Below are positions 1 to 7,072 of a stretch of 44,157 nt of DNA, piece by piece. The translations under genes and the position numbers were made by a program. How positions within the stretch are numbered: the first letter of the stretch is position 1; the number at the start of each line of letters is the position of its first letter. This DNA is from Methanothrix harundinacea. Its GTDB lineage: Archaea; Halobacteriota; Methanosarcinia; Methanotrichales; Methanotrichaceae. The notes below the pieces were generated by a model. That model did no database searches and was not told where the DNA came from. It saw only the letters and a list, made by a program, of their open reading frames with translations. The DNA lies in the NCBI GenBank assembly GCA_002506535.1, contig DAXT01000020.1, positions 1-44,157 of the forward strand. The letters run 5' to 3'.

Positions 1-17
1 AATAGTTAGGTTCATGA

Positions 18-1439
18 CTATAAAAGAAACAGATCCCAAGTAGATACAAGCGTTACATCCTGATTTTCAGCATCCTTTACTTGGGCCCCGCTGAATACGT
101 TTACATTATCTCTTTCCAAACCAGGAAGATTTCTTTGGTGATTTATTATTGAAACTCCGTGGACTCTAGTACTATCCCACTCCCTCATACGCCTATTCAC
201 ATATTTAACGACTTGAGTGGTGTCTGATTCACTAGGATGGCCAGATACGCCTTTAACCTCCACCAAAAGAGTTGGCGAGCTATCATGTATTTGTAGATCT
301 TCTTGCTTTTGACCAGTGAGTCCATTTTCTCGAAGTTCTTCGTCAATGTCTTTAATTTTATCAAATCCTAATGATTGGAGTGCTGATTTTACATCCGCTA
401 CAAGATCGTCTCCTGTTTTAGTAATTATTCCGTGAAGGAAGCCAAGCTTATCTCTTTCTTCGTTTATTTTCATTTCGAGTTCATCAAGTTCTTTTTTTGC
501 TCTCTGCTTTATTGCGTCTTCATCCGATTTGTATTTAAGCACCGAATCAAGTTCGTATTCGGGTCGTTCTAACCACCTAGCACCTTCTGCTTCTGGGAAA
601 AGGTGGCACGATAAATCTGGCAGTACTTCTTGTAATAAACCGATAATTATGTCAGTTTTTTTTGAATTTTGTGGTAAAATGAGTACTATGCCTTTGGAAT
701 CACTCGATAAAATTAAGCCGCCAACATCTTTTCCGAATTTGTTACGTAAGATAGGAATCCACTTCGTTTTTTCAGAATATGGATAAAATGTGGCATCATA
801 TCGAAAATCATAAAGATATTTTTTGAGAAAATGGATAAGTTGGTGGTCGGATTCGTAGTCGATTACATTTATTTCTTCTCCAGAATCATATTCAATATTA
901 AGCAAAGACGAAATCGAAAGGAAAGCCCAGTTGTCGTATTCGATATCTCTAATTTTATCGACCCTATAAGGAAATTCTTTCTTTCCAAAAATTAAGTCTT
1001 GATGAAGACGTGGTTGCGCGAAAATTACAAATAAACCGCCATGCTGAATAATACGGTCGGATGATTTTTGAACAAATAGCATAATCCTAGGGCGAGGATC
1101 TATTTTACCCTGACTGCATTTGGCCCACCAGTCGGGTTCTCCATCCGATGTTAACTTTTCACCAACTGGTTTATTAAGAGTTTTGGGAGGGTTAAGGTCG
1201 ATGAATATTATGTCCTGTTCTGAGTAATTTGGTAAATTATGTTTAGAGATTAAAGGGCAATAATCGTCGCTCTTGGCTACCCTGTAGGGAGATCCAAACG
1301 TTCCAGCTGATGCATTGAAGCCCAACGACTGGATCCCCTTAAGAACCTCTTCAGGCAAATCTATTAGCAGGATTTTCGGCTTTTTGAATTTAGGTGCAAA
1401 TTCTTCTGAAGACATTTCATCTTTTTCTCCCCAATTCAA
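18..1439 (-). CDS. PD-(D/E)XK nuclease-like hypothetical protein, AT-rich
   Basis: No named family is recognised. The 473-residue product has a charged, probably coiled-coil stretch near residues 305-335, followed by a C-terminal domain with the signature of PD-(D/E)XK nucleases: Asp381, then the strand LLVEVKG with Glu394 and Lys396, then a QxxxY motif (Gln409, Tyr413) like that of RecB/Cas4-type nucleases. A DNA- or RNA-cleaving role is therefore inferred, possibly in defence or as a lone restriction-like enzyme. There is no signal peptide or membrane segment. The start used gives MNWGEKDEMSS; the inner ATG (MSSEEF) is equally possible. The gene is visibly much more AT-rich than everything to its right and uses A/T-ending codons, a sign of transfer. 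Its partners, if any, lie left of the window. Confidence 0.6.
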   Translation of the reverse strand: MNWGEKDEMSSEEFAPKFKKPKILLIDLPEEVLKGIQSLGFNASAGTFGSPYRVAKSDDYCPLISKHNLPNYSEQDIIFIDLNPPKTLNKPVGEKLTSDGEPDWWAKCSQGKIDPRPRIMLFVQKSSDRIIQHGGLFVIFAQPRLHQDLIFGKKEFPYRVDKIRDIEYDNWAFLSISSLLNIEYDSGEEINVIDYESDHQLIHFLKKYLYDFRYDATFYPYSEKTKWIPILRNKFGKDVGGLILSSDSKGIVLILPQNSKKTDIIIGLLQEVLPDLSCHLFPEAEGARWLERPEYELDSVLKYKSDEDAIKQRAKKELDELEMKINEERDKLGFLHGIITKTGDDLVADVKSALQSLGFDKIKDIDEELRENGLTGQKQEDLQIHDSSPTLLVEVKGVSGHPSESDTTQVVKYVNRRMREWDSTRVHGVSIINHQRNLPGLERDNVNVFSGAQVKDAENQDVTLVSTWDLFLL

Positions 1440-1612
1440 CGCTCTTTTGCATTACCATACGAAAAAGCAACATAAGCATTTTTCGGCCAGGCCATTTTAG
1501 CACTCATTATTATAATGCTTTCCTTAGCGGCGACAAGGTGCCCATAGTGATTAGCACAAAGAACATCACCTTCATGCTCGCAATAAACTAAGGTCACTCT
1601 GCGTTTTAAAAG

Positions 1613-1620
1613 TATTTAAA
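1613..1620 (+). promoter_or_regulatory. TATA box for the 1648 gene
   Basis: TATTTAAA is centred about 31 bases before the ATG at 1648, so the predicted transcript start lies only a few bases before the start codon (short or no leader). The rest of the 1440-1647 gap is AT-rich divergent promoter space with no other gene seen. Confidence 0.5.
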
Positions 1621-1647
1621 CGAAAGGACGACCATAATATTGCAACC

Positions 1648-2199
1648 ATGCCCCCAAAACCCCCGCCGCTCGAATCCCCCACCCCCGCCGACCTCCTCAC
1701 CGAGGCCGAGAGAGACCGGCTCCTCGCCAACCTCCACAGGACCCTCGTCTGGGTGGGGGTCCAGGACCCCGACCGGCTCGAGATCGACGCCGACCTCCTG
1801 AGGGAAGAGATGGCAAGAGACGGGATCGGCCCCGCCGACCTCCCGCCCGAGGTCCACCCCGCCGCGGGGACCGTTGACCTGCGCCACCTGATCTGGAGGC
1901 TGATCCACCTGGCGAACCTCTCAGAGAAGGAGGAGACGGTGGTAAAAGAGCTGGTCGGGGTTTTGAAGGCGAAGGAGGCGGCCGACGAGGAGAGGCTGAA
2001 GGAGGCGCGGCTCACCCGCGAAGAGGCGCACCGGATCTACGAGGAGACCGCAGCCGTCATCAGGTCCCTTTTGGACCTGCGCGATATCCTGGCAAAGAAA
2101 GAACATAAGACGGACCTGGATAGAGAGATGGTGAAGAAGAAGGTGGACGACGTCAAGAGGTGGAACGCCTTCGTCGACTCGATGGAAGGCAAATCGTGA
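1648..2199 (+). CDS. Conserved archaeal hypothetical protein (possibly DUF5788)
   Basis: A 183-residue soluble, highly charged and mostly helical protein. The proline-rich N-terminus is followed by a segment (about residues 18-65) with alternating Leu/Glu/Arg of the type ERDRLLANLHRTLV, then long amphipathic helices rich in Glu and Lys up to the end. The pattern recalls the short conserved archaeal family DUF5788, but this is from memory and no function can be assigned. There are no cysteines, signal peptide or membrane segments. It stands alone: the neighbour on the left diverges and the neighbour on the right converges, separated by a run of ten G residues at 2206-2215. It is likely transcribed from the TATA element just upstream with an almost leaderless mRNA. 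Confidence 0.6.
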   Translation: MPPKPPPLESPTPADLLTEAERDRLLANLHRTLVWVGVQDPDRLEIDADLLREEMARDGIGPADLPPEVHPAAGTVDLRHLIWRLIHLANLSEKEETVVKELVGVLKAKEAADEERLKEARLTREEAHRIYEETAAVIRSLLDLRDILAKKEHKTDLDREMVKKKVDDVKRWNAFVDSMEGKS

Positions 2200-2235
2200 G
2201 GTTGCGGGGGGGGGGAGGATTTTGGGGCGGCAGCG

Positions 2236-2874
2236 TCAGAAGAAGCGCATCAGCTCCTCGGCGATGATCTTATACCCGGCCTCATTCGGGTGGTCGAGCC
2301 CCGGGAGGATCAGGCTTTCGAGGGGCGCGCCCTCGCCGACCCGCCTCATCCAGGCGCCGTAGACGTCGACGAAGCCGACGCCCATCTCCTCGGCGACGTC
2401 TTCGAGGATCTGGTAGTAGCTGAGGACTATTCTATCGAACCGGGGCGTTGTGAGCGGCTCGGAGCTCATGAGGAGGATCTCGGGGGATGATCCGGAGCCG
2501 GATCCCTCGATTATCTTCTCGACGATCTCGATGAGGTTGCTCTTGAACTCGCCCAGGCGGATCCCCATATACATGTCGTTTATCCCGAAGTTTACGGTGA
2601 CGAGGTCCGGGCTGTGGGCGATCACCGACCAGTCGAGCCTGGCGAGGCCGTCGAAGCTCGTCGCCCCGCACGCGCCCTCGTTTATTATGGTGACCGCGGC
2701 CTTCGGGTACTTCTCCTTCAGCATCGACAGCCAGAAGGCGTCGAAGCCCTTCCGGACGGCGAAGCCGGCGGTGATGGAGTCGCCGAAGACGACTATCCTG
2801 AGGTCCTCCCCCGCCTCCAGGAGGGTGACGGCCCTCTTCGTGAAACTGCGGTCCGGTTCCCTCTTACCCCTCAT
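2236..2874 (-). CDS. SGNH/GDSL-family hydrolase
   Basis: A 212-residue cytoplasmic esterase/lipase-type protein. All the SGNH blocks are visible: block I FGDSITAGF with the nucleophile Ser33, block II Gly around residue 70 (NEGACGATS), block III GIND at 97-100 with the oxyanion Asn99, and block V GLDHPNEAG with catalytic Asp194 and His195. The length is normal for single-domain members. The family hydrolyses acyl esters or thioesters of many substrates, and the substrate here cannot be read from sequence. No signal peptide is present. It lies 10 bases downstream of xseB on the same strand and may be the last gene of an xseA-xseB-GDSL operon; a functional link to exonuclease VII is not obvious. 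Confidence 0.85.
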   Translation of the reverse strand: MRGKREPDRSFTKRAVTLLEAGEDLRIVVFGDSITAGFAVRKGFDAFWLSMLKEKYPKAAVTIINEGACGATSFDGLARLDWSVIAHSPDLVTVNFGINDMYMGIRLGEFKSNLIEIVEKIIEGSGSGSSPEILLMSSEPLTTPRFDRIVLSYYQILEDVAEEMGVGFVDVYGAWMRRVGEGAPLESLILPGLDHPNEAGYKIIAEELMRFF

Positions 2875-2884
2875 CCCCGGACCC

Positions 2885-3124
2885 TCACCTGGCCAGATCC
2901 TCGGGGAGGTCCCCGGTCAGTATCTCTATCCTCTGCTCCGCCCCGTCGAGAAGGGCGTTACACCTCCTGACGAGGGAGATCCCCCTCTCGAAGGCCTTCA
3001 GGCTCTCCTCCAGGGTCAGATCTCCATCTTCCAGACCCTGGACGATCCTCTCCAGCTCCGCGAGGGACGCCTCGAGGCTGAGATCGTCGCACGCCCCCTT
3101 TATCGAACCGGCTGAACCCTTCAA
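2885..3124 (-). CDS. xseB: Exodeoxyribonuclease VII small subunit
   Basis: Small helical subunit of exonuclease VII, which with XseA degrades single-stranded DNA from both ends to short oligonucleotides in the cytoplasm. The family core is visible: SLEASLAELERIVQGLEDG, then LTLEESLKAFERGI and a helix ending in the RIEILTG type segment. Length is about 79-82 residues, typical. Start choice: a perfect Shine-Dalgarno GGAGGTGA covers 3137-3130, so the GTG at 3133 lies inside the ribosome-binding site; the TTG at 3124 sits five bases after it and is the better start (GTG at 3133 would add three residues). It lies just downstream of xseA, separated by a 9-base tandem repeat. ExoVII is mostly bacterial and was probably acquired by these methanogens long ago. 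Confidence 0.88.
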   Translation of the reverse strand: MKGSAGSIKGACDDLSLEASLAELERIVQGLEDGDLTLEESLKAFERGISLVRRCNALLDGAEQRIEILTGDLPEDLAR

Positions 3125-3144
3125 CTCCGTCACCTCCTTTGAAT

Positions 3145-3216
3145 TGCCAAACCCGTCAAACCCGTCAAACTCGTCGAGCCCGTCAAACCCGCCAAATCCT
3201 TCAAATGCGTCACCCC
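3145..3216. repeat. 9-bp tandem repeat between xseA and xseB
   Basis: About eight degenerate copies of a 9-base unit (consensus cgtcaaacc on the given strand) begin at 3145, 3154, 3163, 3172, 3181, 3190, 3199 and 3208. Read on the minus strand the unit is GGGTTTGAC, three codons (Gly-Phe-Asp), and this frame is open and runs straight into xseB, but no upstream start codon was found in that frame. The last copies overlap the stop codon of xseA at 3210. Confidence 0.8.
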
Positions 3217-4406
3217 CGATCCGCCCTCTCTCCCATCGACCGGCAGACGATTATGCCGTCGGCAAAGACGAGCTCGAAGATCTCCCCTGAGGCCAAATCC
3301 GATGCCCGCCGGATAACCCCTGAATCGGTGACGGCGATGCAGTAGCCCCTCTTGAGGGTCGATAAGGGGGAGAGGGATTCGAGCTTTCCTGCGGCCACCT
3401 CCAGCCTCCCGGCGAGGCGATCGACGAGCCGATCCTCCGCCGAGATGAGCCGGTCAGCCATCCGGTCGAGGTTCTGCCGCTCCTCAAAGACGACCCCCCG
3501 CATCCTCCTCCCGGATAGAGACCTTCCTAGGCCCGCCAGCTTCGCCCTTCTACCGTCGACGTATGCCGATAGGGACCTGACCATCCTAGCCTGCGTCCCC
3601 AAGAGCTCCTCCCTCAGCCCCTCGACGTCGGGCCTCACCATCTCCGCCGCCGCCGACGGGGTGGGGGCCCGCAGGTCGGCGACGAAGTCAGCTATCGTCA
3701 CGTCCGTCTCGTGGCCGACGGCGGAGACGACGGGGCTGATGGACGAAGAGATCGCCCTCGCCACCACCTCGGAGTTGAAGGGGGAGAGGTCCTCTGCCGA
3801 TCCGCCGCCCCGCCCCACGATGATGACGTCGGCGGTCCCCTGGAGGGCTGCTATAGCCGATGCGATGGAGGCGGGGGCCGCCTCCCCCTGGACAGCAGCA
3901 GGGGATATGACGATCCTGGCGGGGCAGGACCCAAGGACCCTGATGACGTCCCGCAGGGCAGCCCCATCGGGGGATGTGACGACCCCGATACAGGCGGGAT
4001 ATGGGGGTACCGGCCTCTTCCTTCCGGCGTCGAAGAGCCCCTCGGCCGCGAGCCTCTCCTTCAGACGCTCCAGCTCCAGGTGCTTCTCCCCGAGGCCGCT
4101 GTCCCTCCTTGCTGCCTTCACCAGGATCTGTACCCTCCCCTGGGGGCGGTAGAACTCCACGTCCCCGAAGATGAGGACGTTCTGGCCGTCCGCGAGATCG
4201 AAGTCGATCTGACCGGCGTTGCCGCGGAAGAGGACGCACGATATCTGGGAGTCCCCGTCCTTCAGGGTGAAGTACCGGTGGCCCGAACGGTGGTTTACGA
4301 CGTTCGAGAGCTCCCCTCTGGCCCAGAGGTCCGAGAGCCGCAGGTCAGATGTGAGCCTCTCCCTGATCCTCTGGTTCAGCTCGCTGACGCTGAATATTCG
4401 GTTCAA
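3210..4406 (-). CDS. xseA: Exodeoxyribonuclease VII large subunit
   Basis: Catalytic large subunit of exonuclease VII, partner of xseB directly downstream. The N-terminal OB fold covers residues 4-100 (FSVSELNQRIRERL, LWARGELSN). It is followed by the catalytic domain with IGVVTSPDGAALRDV near 140, the glycine-rich GRGGGSAEDLSPFN near 198-211, VSAVGHETDVTIADFVADLRAPTPSAAAE at 227-255, and a long coiled coil plus the C-terminal tail. At 398 residues it is shorter than the roughly 450 of bacterial enzymes, mainly in the coiled-coil arm. The start is TTG at 4406, with no other start upstream in frame before the promoter. It diverges from sfsA; the shared TATA element at 4431-4439 is about 29 bases from both starts, implying leaderless or nearly leaderless transcripts. 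Confidence 0.9.
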   Translation of the reverse strand: MNRIFSVSELNQRIRERLTSDLRLSDLWARGELSNVVNHRSGHRYFTLKDGDSQISCVLFRGNAGQIDFDLADGQNVLIFGDVEFYRPQGRVQILVKAARRDSGLGEKHLELERLKERLAAEGLFDAGRKRPVPPYPACIGVVTSPDGAALRDVIRVLGSCPARIVISPAAVQGEAAPASIASAIAALQGTADVIIVGRGGGSAEDLSPFNSEVVARAISSSISPVVSAVGHETDVTIADFVADLRAPTPSAAAEMVRPDVEGLREELLGTQARMVRSLSAYVDGRRAKLAGLGRSLSGRRMRGVVFEERQNLDRMADRLISAEDRLVDRLAGRLEVAAGKLESLSPLSTLKRGYCIAVTDSGVIRRASDLASGEIFELVFADGIIVCRSMGERADRG

Positions 4407-4430
4407 TCGGTATCAAAGAGAGACTATACC

Positions 4431-4439
4431 ATATTTAAG
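4431..4439. promoter_or_regulatory. Shared TATA element of xseA and sfsA
   Basis: ATATTTAAG, which reads CTTAAATAT on the other strand, is centred at 4435, 29 bases from the xseA start (4406) and 29 bases from the sfsA start (4464). It is the only good TATA-like site in the 57-base gap, so both divergent genes probably use it. Confidence 0.5.
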
Positions 4440-4463
4440 GGCTCGCGGCGCAGGCCGAAAGAA

Positions 4464-5201
4464 ATGGCTGCGAGGCTCAAGATCGAGGGGGAGATGGTGA
4501 GGGCCAGGTTTCTTTCGAGAAAGAACCGGTTCTCGGTCCTGGCCGAGCTGGTGGAAAAAGAAGGCGGGGCGGAGAAAGCCGGAGGGTTCGAGTGCCACCT
4601 CCCAAACCCCGGAAGGCTCAAAGAGCTTCTCGTCCCCGGGGCCGAGCTCCTCATCCGGCCGGCGAGATATCCGCAACGGCGTAAGACAAAGTTCGACGTC
4701 TTCGCCGCCGTCGGCGGAGGCGAGACGGTGATCGTCGACTCGCGGGCTGCAAACCAGATTATGCGGGTGGCCTTCACCGCCGGCGATCTCCCGGAGTTTG
4801 AGGGCTACGAGCTTGTAAGGTCAGAGCCAGCCTGCGGCGATAGCAGGCTAGACTTTCTCCTGAAAGGCGACAGGCCCGCCATCGTGGAGGTGAAGAGCTG
4901 CACCCTGGTTAAGGGCGGGATCGCCCTCTTCCCCGACGCCCCCACGACGAGGGGACGCCGCCACCTTCGAGAGCTTTTGAGGGCCTCCTCCCAAGGATAT
5001 AGGGCCTGCGTCCTCTTCGTCGTCATGAGGAAGGACGCAGACGTCTTCGCCCCCAACGACGAGACCGATCCAGCCTTCGGGGCAGCCCTCCGGGAGGCTG
5101 CGGCCGGGGGGGTGGAGGCGATAGCATTCGCCGCCCGGTATAAGGAAGGCTGGATGGAGGTGACGGGGGAGGTTCCCGTCGACCTCTCCCGCCCCAAATA
5201 A
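4464..5201 (+). CDS. sfsA: SfsA family nuclease-fold protein
   Basis: A 245-residue homologue of SfsA, first named for sugar fermentation stimulation in E. coli and now known to have an OB-like N-terminal domain and a PD-(D/E)XK nuclease-like C-terminal domain. Here the N-terminal segment has RARFLSRKNRF and HLPNPGRLKELL. The nuclease core has RLDFLL with Asp130 and VEVKSCTL with Glu142 and Lys144, then FPDAPTTRGRRHLREL and the conserved FAPNDETDPAFGAALREA. The frame is open far upstream over xseA, but the ATG at 4464 is chosen because it lies just after the TATA element and gives the family N-terminus. The substrate is unknown. It diverges from xseA, another nuclease gene. Confidence 0.9.
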   Translation: MAARLKIEGEMVRARFLSRKNRFSVLAELVEKEGGAEKAGGFECHLPNPGRLKELLVPGAELLIRPARYPQRRKTKFDVFAAVGGGETVIVDSRAANQIMRVAFTAGDLPEFEGYELVRSEPACGDSRLDFLLKGDRPAIVEVKSCTLVKGGIALFPDAPTTRGRRHLRELLRASSQGYRACVLFVVMRKDADVFAPNDETDPAFGAALREAAAGGVEAIAFAARYKEGWMEVTGEVPVDLSRPK

Positions 5202-5227
5202 AGTTTATTGATTCCATCTCAAGCAAA

Positions 5228-5235
5228 CTTTATAT
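5228..5235 (+). promoter_or_regulatory. TATA box of the cbiMNQO operon
   Basis: CTTTATAT, preceded by the purine-rich GCAAA as a possible BRE, is centred near 5231. The usual 26-27 base spacing puts the transcript start near 5258, which is downstream of the GTG at 5252 and so argues against that codon as the start of cbiM. Confidence 0.6.
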
Positions 5236-5290
5236 GCCATGATGGCTGAGGGTGGAGGTAGAGCCAAAATCACCCATAGGAAGTGATATT

Positions 5291-5989
5291 CTGCACATCA
5301 TGGAAGGTTTCCTCCCCCATCCCTGGTGGGAGGTATGGTACGTCCTCTCCCTCCCCGTCGTGGTCTACGGGATCTACAGGATAAACCAGCTGGCAAAGGA
5401 GAGGAGGGAGACTTTGCCCCTCCTGGCCCTCGCCGGGGCGTTCATCTTCGTCCTCTCGTCCCTGAAGCTCCCCTCGGTGACGGGCTCCTGCTCCCACCCG
5501 ACGGGGGCGGGGATGGGCGCCATCCTCTTCGGCCCCGCCATAACGGCGGTCCTCTGCCTGATCGTCCTCGTCTACCAGGCCCTATTCCTCGCCCACGGCG
5601 GGATCACGACCCTGGGCGCCAACGTCTTCTCGATGGGGATCGCGGGGCCCGCCGTCGCCTACCTCGTCTACCGGGGGTGCACGAGGTCCAAGATGAACTT
5701 CTACGTCTCGATCTTCTTTGCTGCCGCCCTCGCGGACCTCGCCACATACCTGGTCACATCCCTACAGCTAGCCCTCGCCTTCCCGTCGGCGACCGGCGGG
5801 GTCCTGGAATCTTTCGGAGCCTTCGGGACGGTCTTCGCCCTGACCCAGGTGCCCCTCGCCATCGTGGAGGGGGTCGTCACCGCCCTGATATTCAAGTACA
5901 TAATCCAGGTTAAGGGGGACGTCATGGTGAGGCTGAAGGTGATCGACGAGAAGAGGCTGGGAAAGCTCAAGGAGATGATCTCGGCATGA
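5291..5989 (+). CDS. cbiM: Cobalt ECF transporter S component CbiM
   Basis: Substrate-binding membrane component of the cobalt energy-coupling-factor transporter. The family core is plain: HIMEGFLP at the N-terminus, SVTGSCSHPTGAGMGAILFG, ALFLAHGGITTLGANVFSMG and six or seven hydrophobic segments. In CbiM/NikM proteins the free N-terminal Met1-His2 binds the metal, so the residue before HIMEGF should be the initiator. That codon is CTG at 5291, with GGAAG (5279-5283) seven bases upstream. The alternatives are GTG at 5252, which lies before the predicted transcript start and would bury the His, and ATG at 5300, which would remove the His. The gene overlaps cbiN by four bases (ATGA), showing coupled translation. 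It supplies cobalt for the corrinoids needed in methanogenesis. Confidence 0.9.
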   Translation: MHIMEGFLPHPWWEVWYVLSLPVVVYGIYRINQLAKERRETLPLLALAGAFIFVLSSLKLPSVTGSCSHPTGAGMGAILFGPAITAVLCLIVLVYQALFLAHGGITTLGANVFSMGIAGPAVAYLVYRGCTRSKMNFYVSIFFAAALADLATYLVTSLQLALAFPSATGGVLESFGAFGTVFALTQVPLAIVEGVVTALIFKYIIQVKGDVMVRLKVIDEKRLGKLKEMISA

Positions 5990-6267
5990 AAGGCGAAATT
6001 CTCGCTGGAGCCGCCGTCCTCCTCCTCTTTGCCCTATTTTTATACGTCGCCGGGATGGACGGCGGCGCCGAATGGGGCGGGGCCGACGGTGAGGCGGAAG
6101 GGGTCATAGACGGGCTGACCGGCGGCACCTATGAGCCCTGGATTTCGCCGATCTGGGAGCCGCCCAGCGGCGAGATAGAGAGCCTCCTATTCAGCCTCCA
6201 GGCGGCGATCGGTGCCATAATCATAGGATACTTCTTCGGATACTACCGGGGGAGAAGGTCCGCCTGA
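5986..6267 (+). CDS. cbiN: Cobalt ECF transporter auxiliary protein CbiN
   Basis: A 93-residue membrane protein with a hydrophobic helix at residues 6-24, an acidic Gly-rich loop, and a second helix at about 67-86 (SLLFSLQAAIGAIIIGYFFGY) followed by a basic tail. Two helices with an extracytoplasmic loop is the CbiN layout; the segment PWISPIWEPPSGEIESLLFSLQ matches the conserved part of the family. CbiN helps metal loading of CbiM and is found with cobalt rather than most nickel systems. Its ATG overlaps the cbiM stop and cbiQ begins about 10 bases later. Confidence 0.88.
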   Translation: MKGEILAGAAVLLLFALFLYVAGMDGGAEWGGADGEAEGVIDGLTGGTYEPWISPIWEPPSGEIESLLFSLQAAIGAIIIGYFFGYYRGRRSA

Positions 6268-6277
6268 GGTATCGGCC

Positions 6278-7063
6278 TTGGATCACGCCCTCCTGGACGA
6301 TTACGCTCTGAACAGCCCCCTTCGCAAGAAGAACAACAAGCTTAAGCTGGCTCTTGTGGCGGCCGCCCTCCTCGTCGGCGTCTCGTCCACCTCGCCGGTG
6401 GCCCCCCTCTTCATCGCCCTCACCATGAGCTTGGCCGCCATCCTCCTGGGAAAAGTCCCCGCTCGGTTCTATCTGGGGCTGGCGGCCGCCCCCCTCAGCT
6501 TCGCCCTCTTCGGGGCGGTGATCATCCTATTCTTCTTCGGCTCTGGCCCCGAGATATTCTCCCTGGAGATCTTCGGCCAGAGGGTCGGGGCGTCCGCCGA
6601 AGGGGCCAAGATGGCGGTCCTCGTCGTGTCCAGGACCGTCAGCGGGATATGCTGCCTCTTCTTCCTGGCGACGACGACCCCGATGGTGGAGCTCTTCGCC
6701 CTCCTTAAAGGGCTGAGGCTGCCCGACACCTTCGTCGAGCTGTCGATGATGATCTATCGGTACATCTTCGTCTTCCTCGATGTGGCGGTCAAGATGAGGC
6801 ACGCCCAGGTCACGAGGCTCGGATGCGACGGGTTCAGGTCATCGGTCCGGTCTTTCTCGATGATGGCAGGAACCCTATTTCTCAGAACCATGGATCAGGG
6901 CGAAAAGCTCTATACCGCCATGGACGCCAGATGCTACGACGGAAAGCTCTCCTTATTTGAGGAGAAGCGGCCCATCAGAGCCCAAGAACTCCTGGCAGCC
7001 TCGACCTACGTCACCGTCATAGCAGCCCTGGCCTACCTCTCTCGAGGTACTTCAATATTCTGA
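6278..7063 (+). CDS. cbiQ: Cobalt ECF transporter T component CbiQ
   Basis: A 261-residue transmembrane coupling protein of the ECF transporter. Hydrophobic segments lie at about 24-60, 64-90, 105-130 and 237-256. The two cytoplasmic coupling motifs that touch the ATPase are present: the VKMRHAQVTRLG segment and the MDQGEKLYTAMDARCYDG segment, the latter being the typical second Ala-Arg-Gly-like box of this family. The start is TTG at 6278, ten bases after the cbiN stop; it gives LDHALLDDYALNSPLRKKN, the normal beginning of CbiQ. It is followed by cbiO after nine bases. Confidence 0.9.
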   Translation: MDHALLDDYALNSPLRKKNNKLKLALVAAALLVGVSSTSPVAPLFIALTMSLAAILLGKVPARFYLGLAAAPLSFALFGAVIILFFFGSGPEIFSLEIFGQRVGASAEGAKMAVLVVSRTVSGICCLFFLATTTPMVELFALLKGLRLPDTFVELSMMIYRYIFVFLDVAVKMRHAQVTRLGCDGFRSSVRSFSMMAGTLFLRTMDQGEKLYTAMDARCYDGKLSLFEEKRPIRAQELLAASTYVTVIAALAYLSRGTSIF

Positions 7064-7072
7064 GGCTTAGAT

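Noticed and set aside
5201..5290. Cobalamin riboswitch before cbiM
   Set aside because: The predicted leader is only about 33 bases, far too short for such an aptamer, and no conserved B12-box-like sequence was seen.
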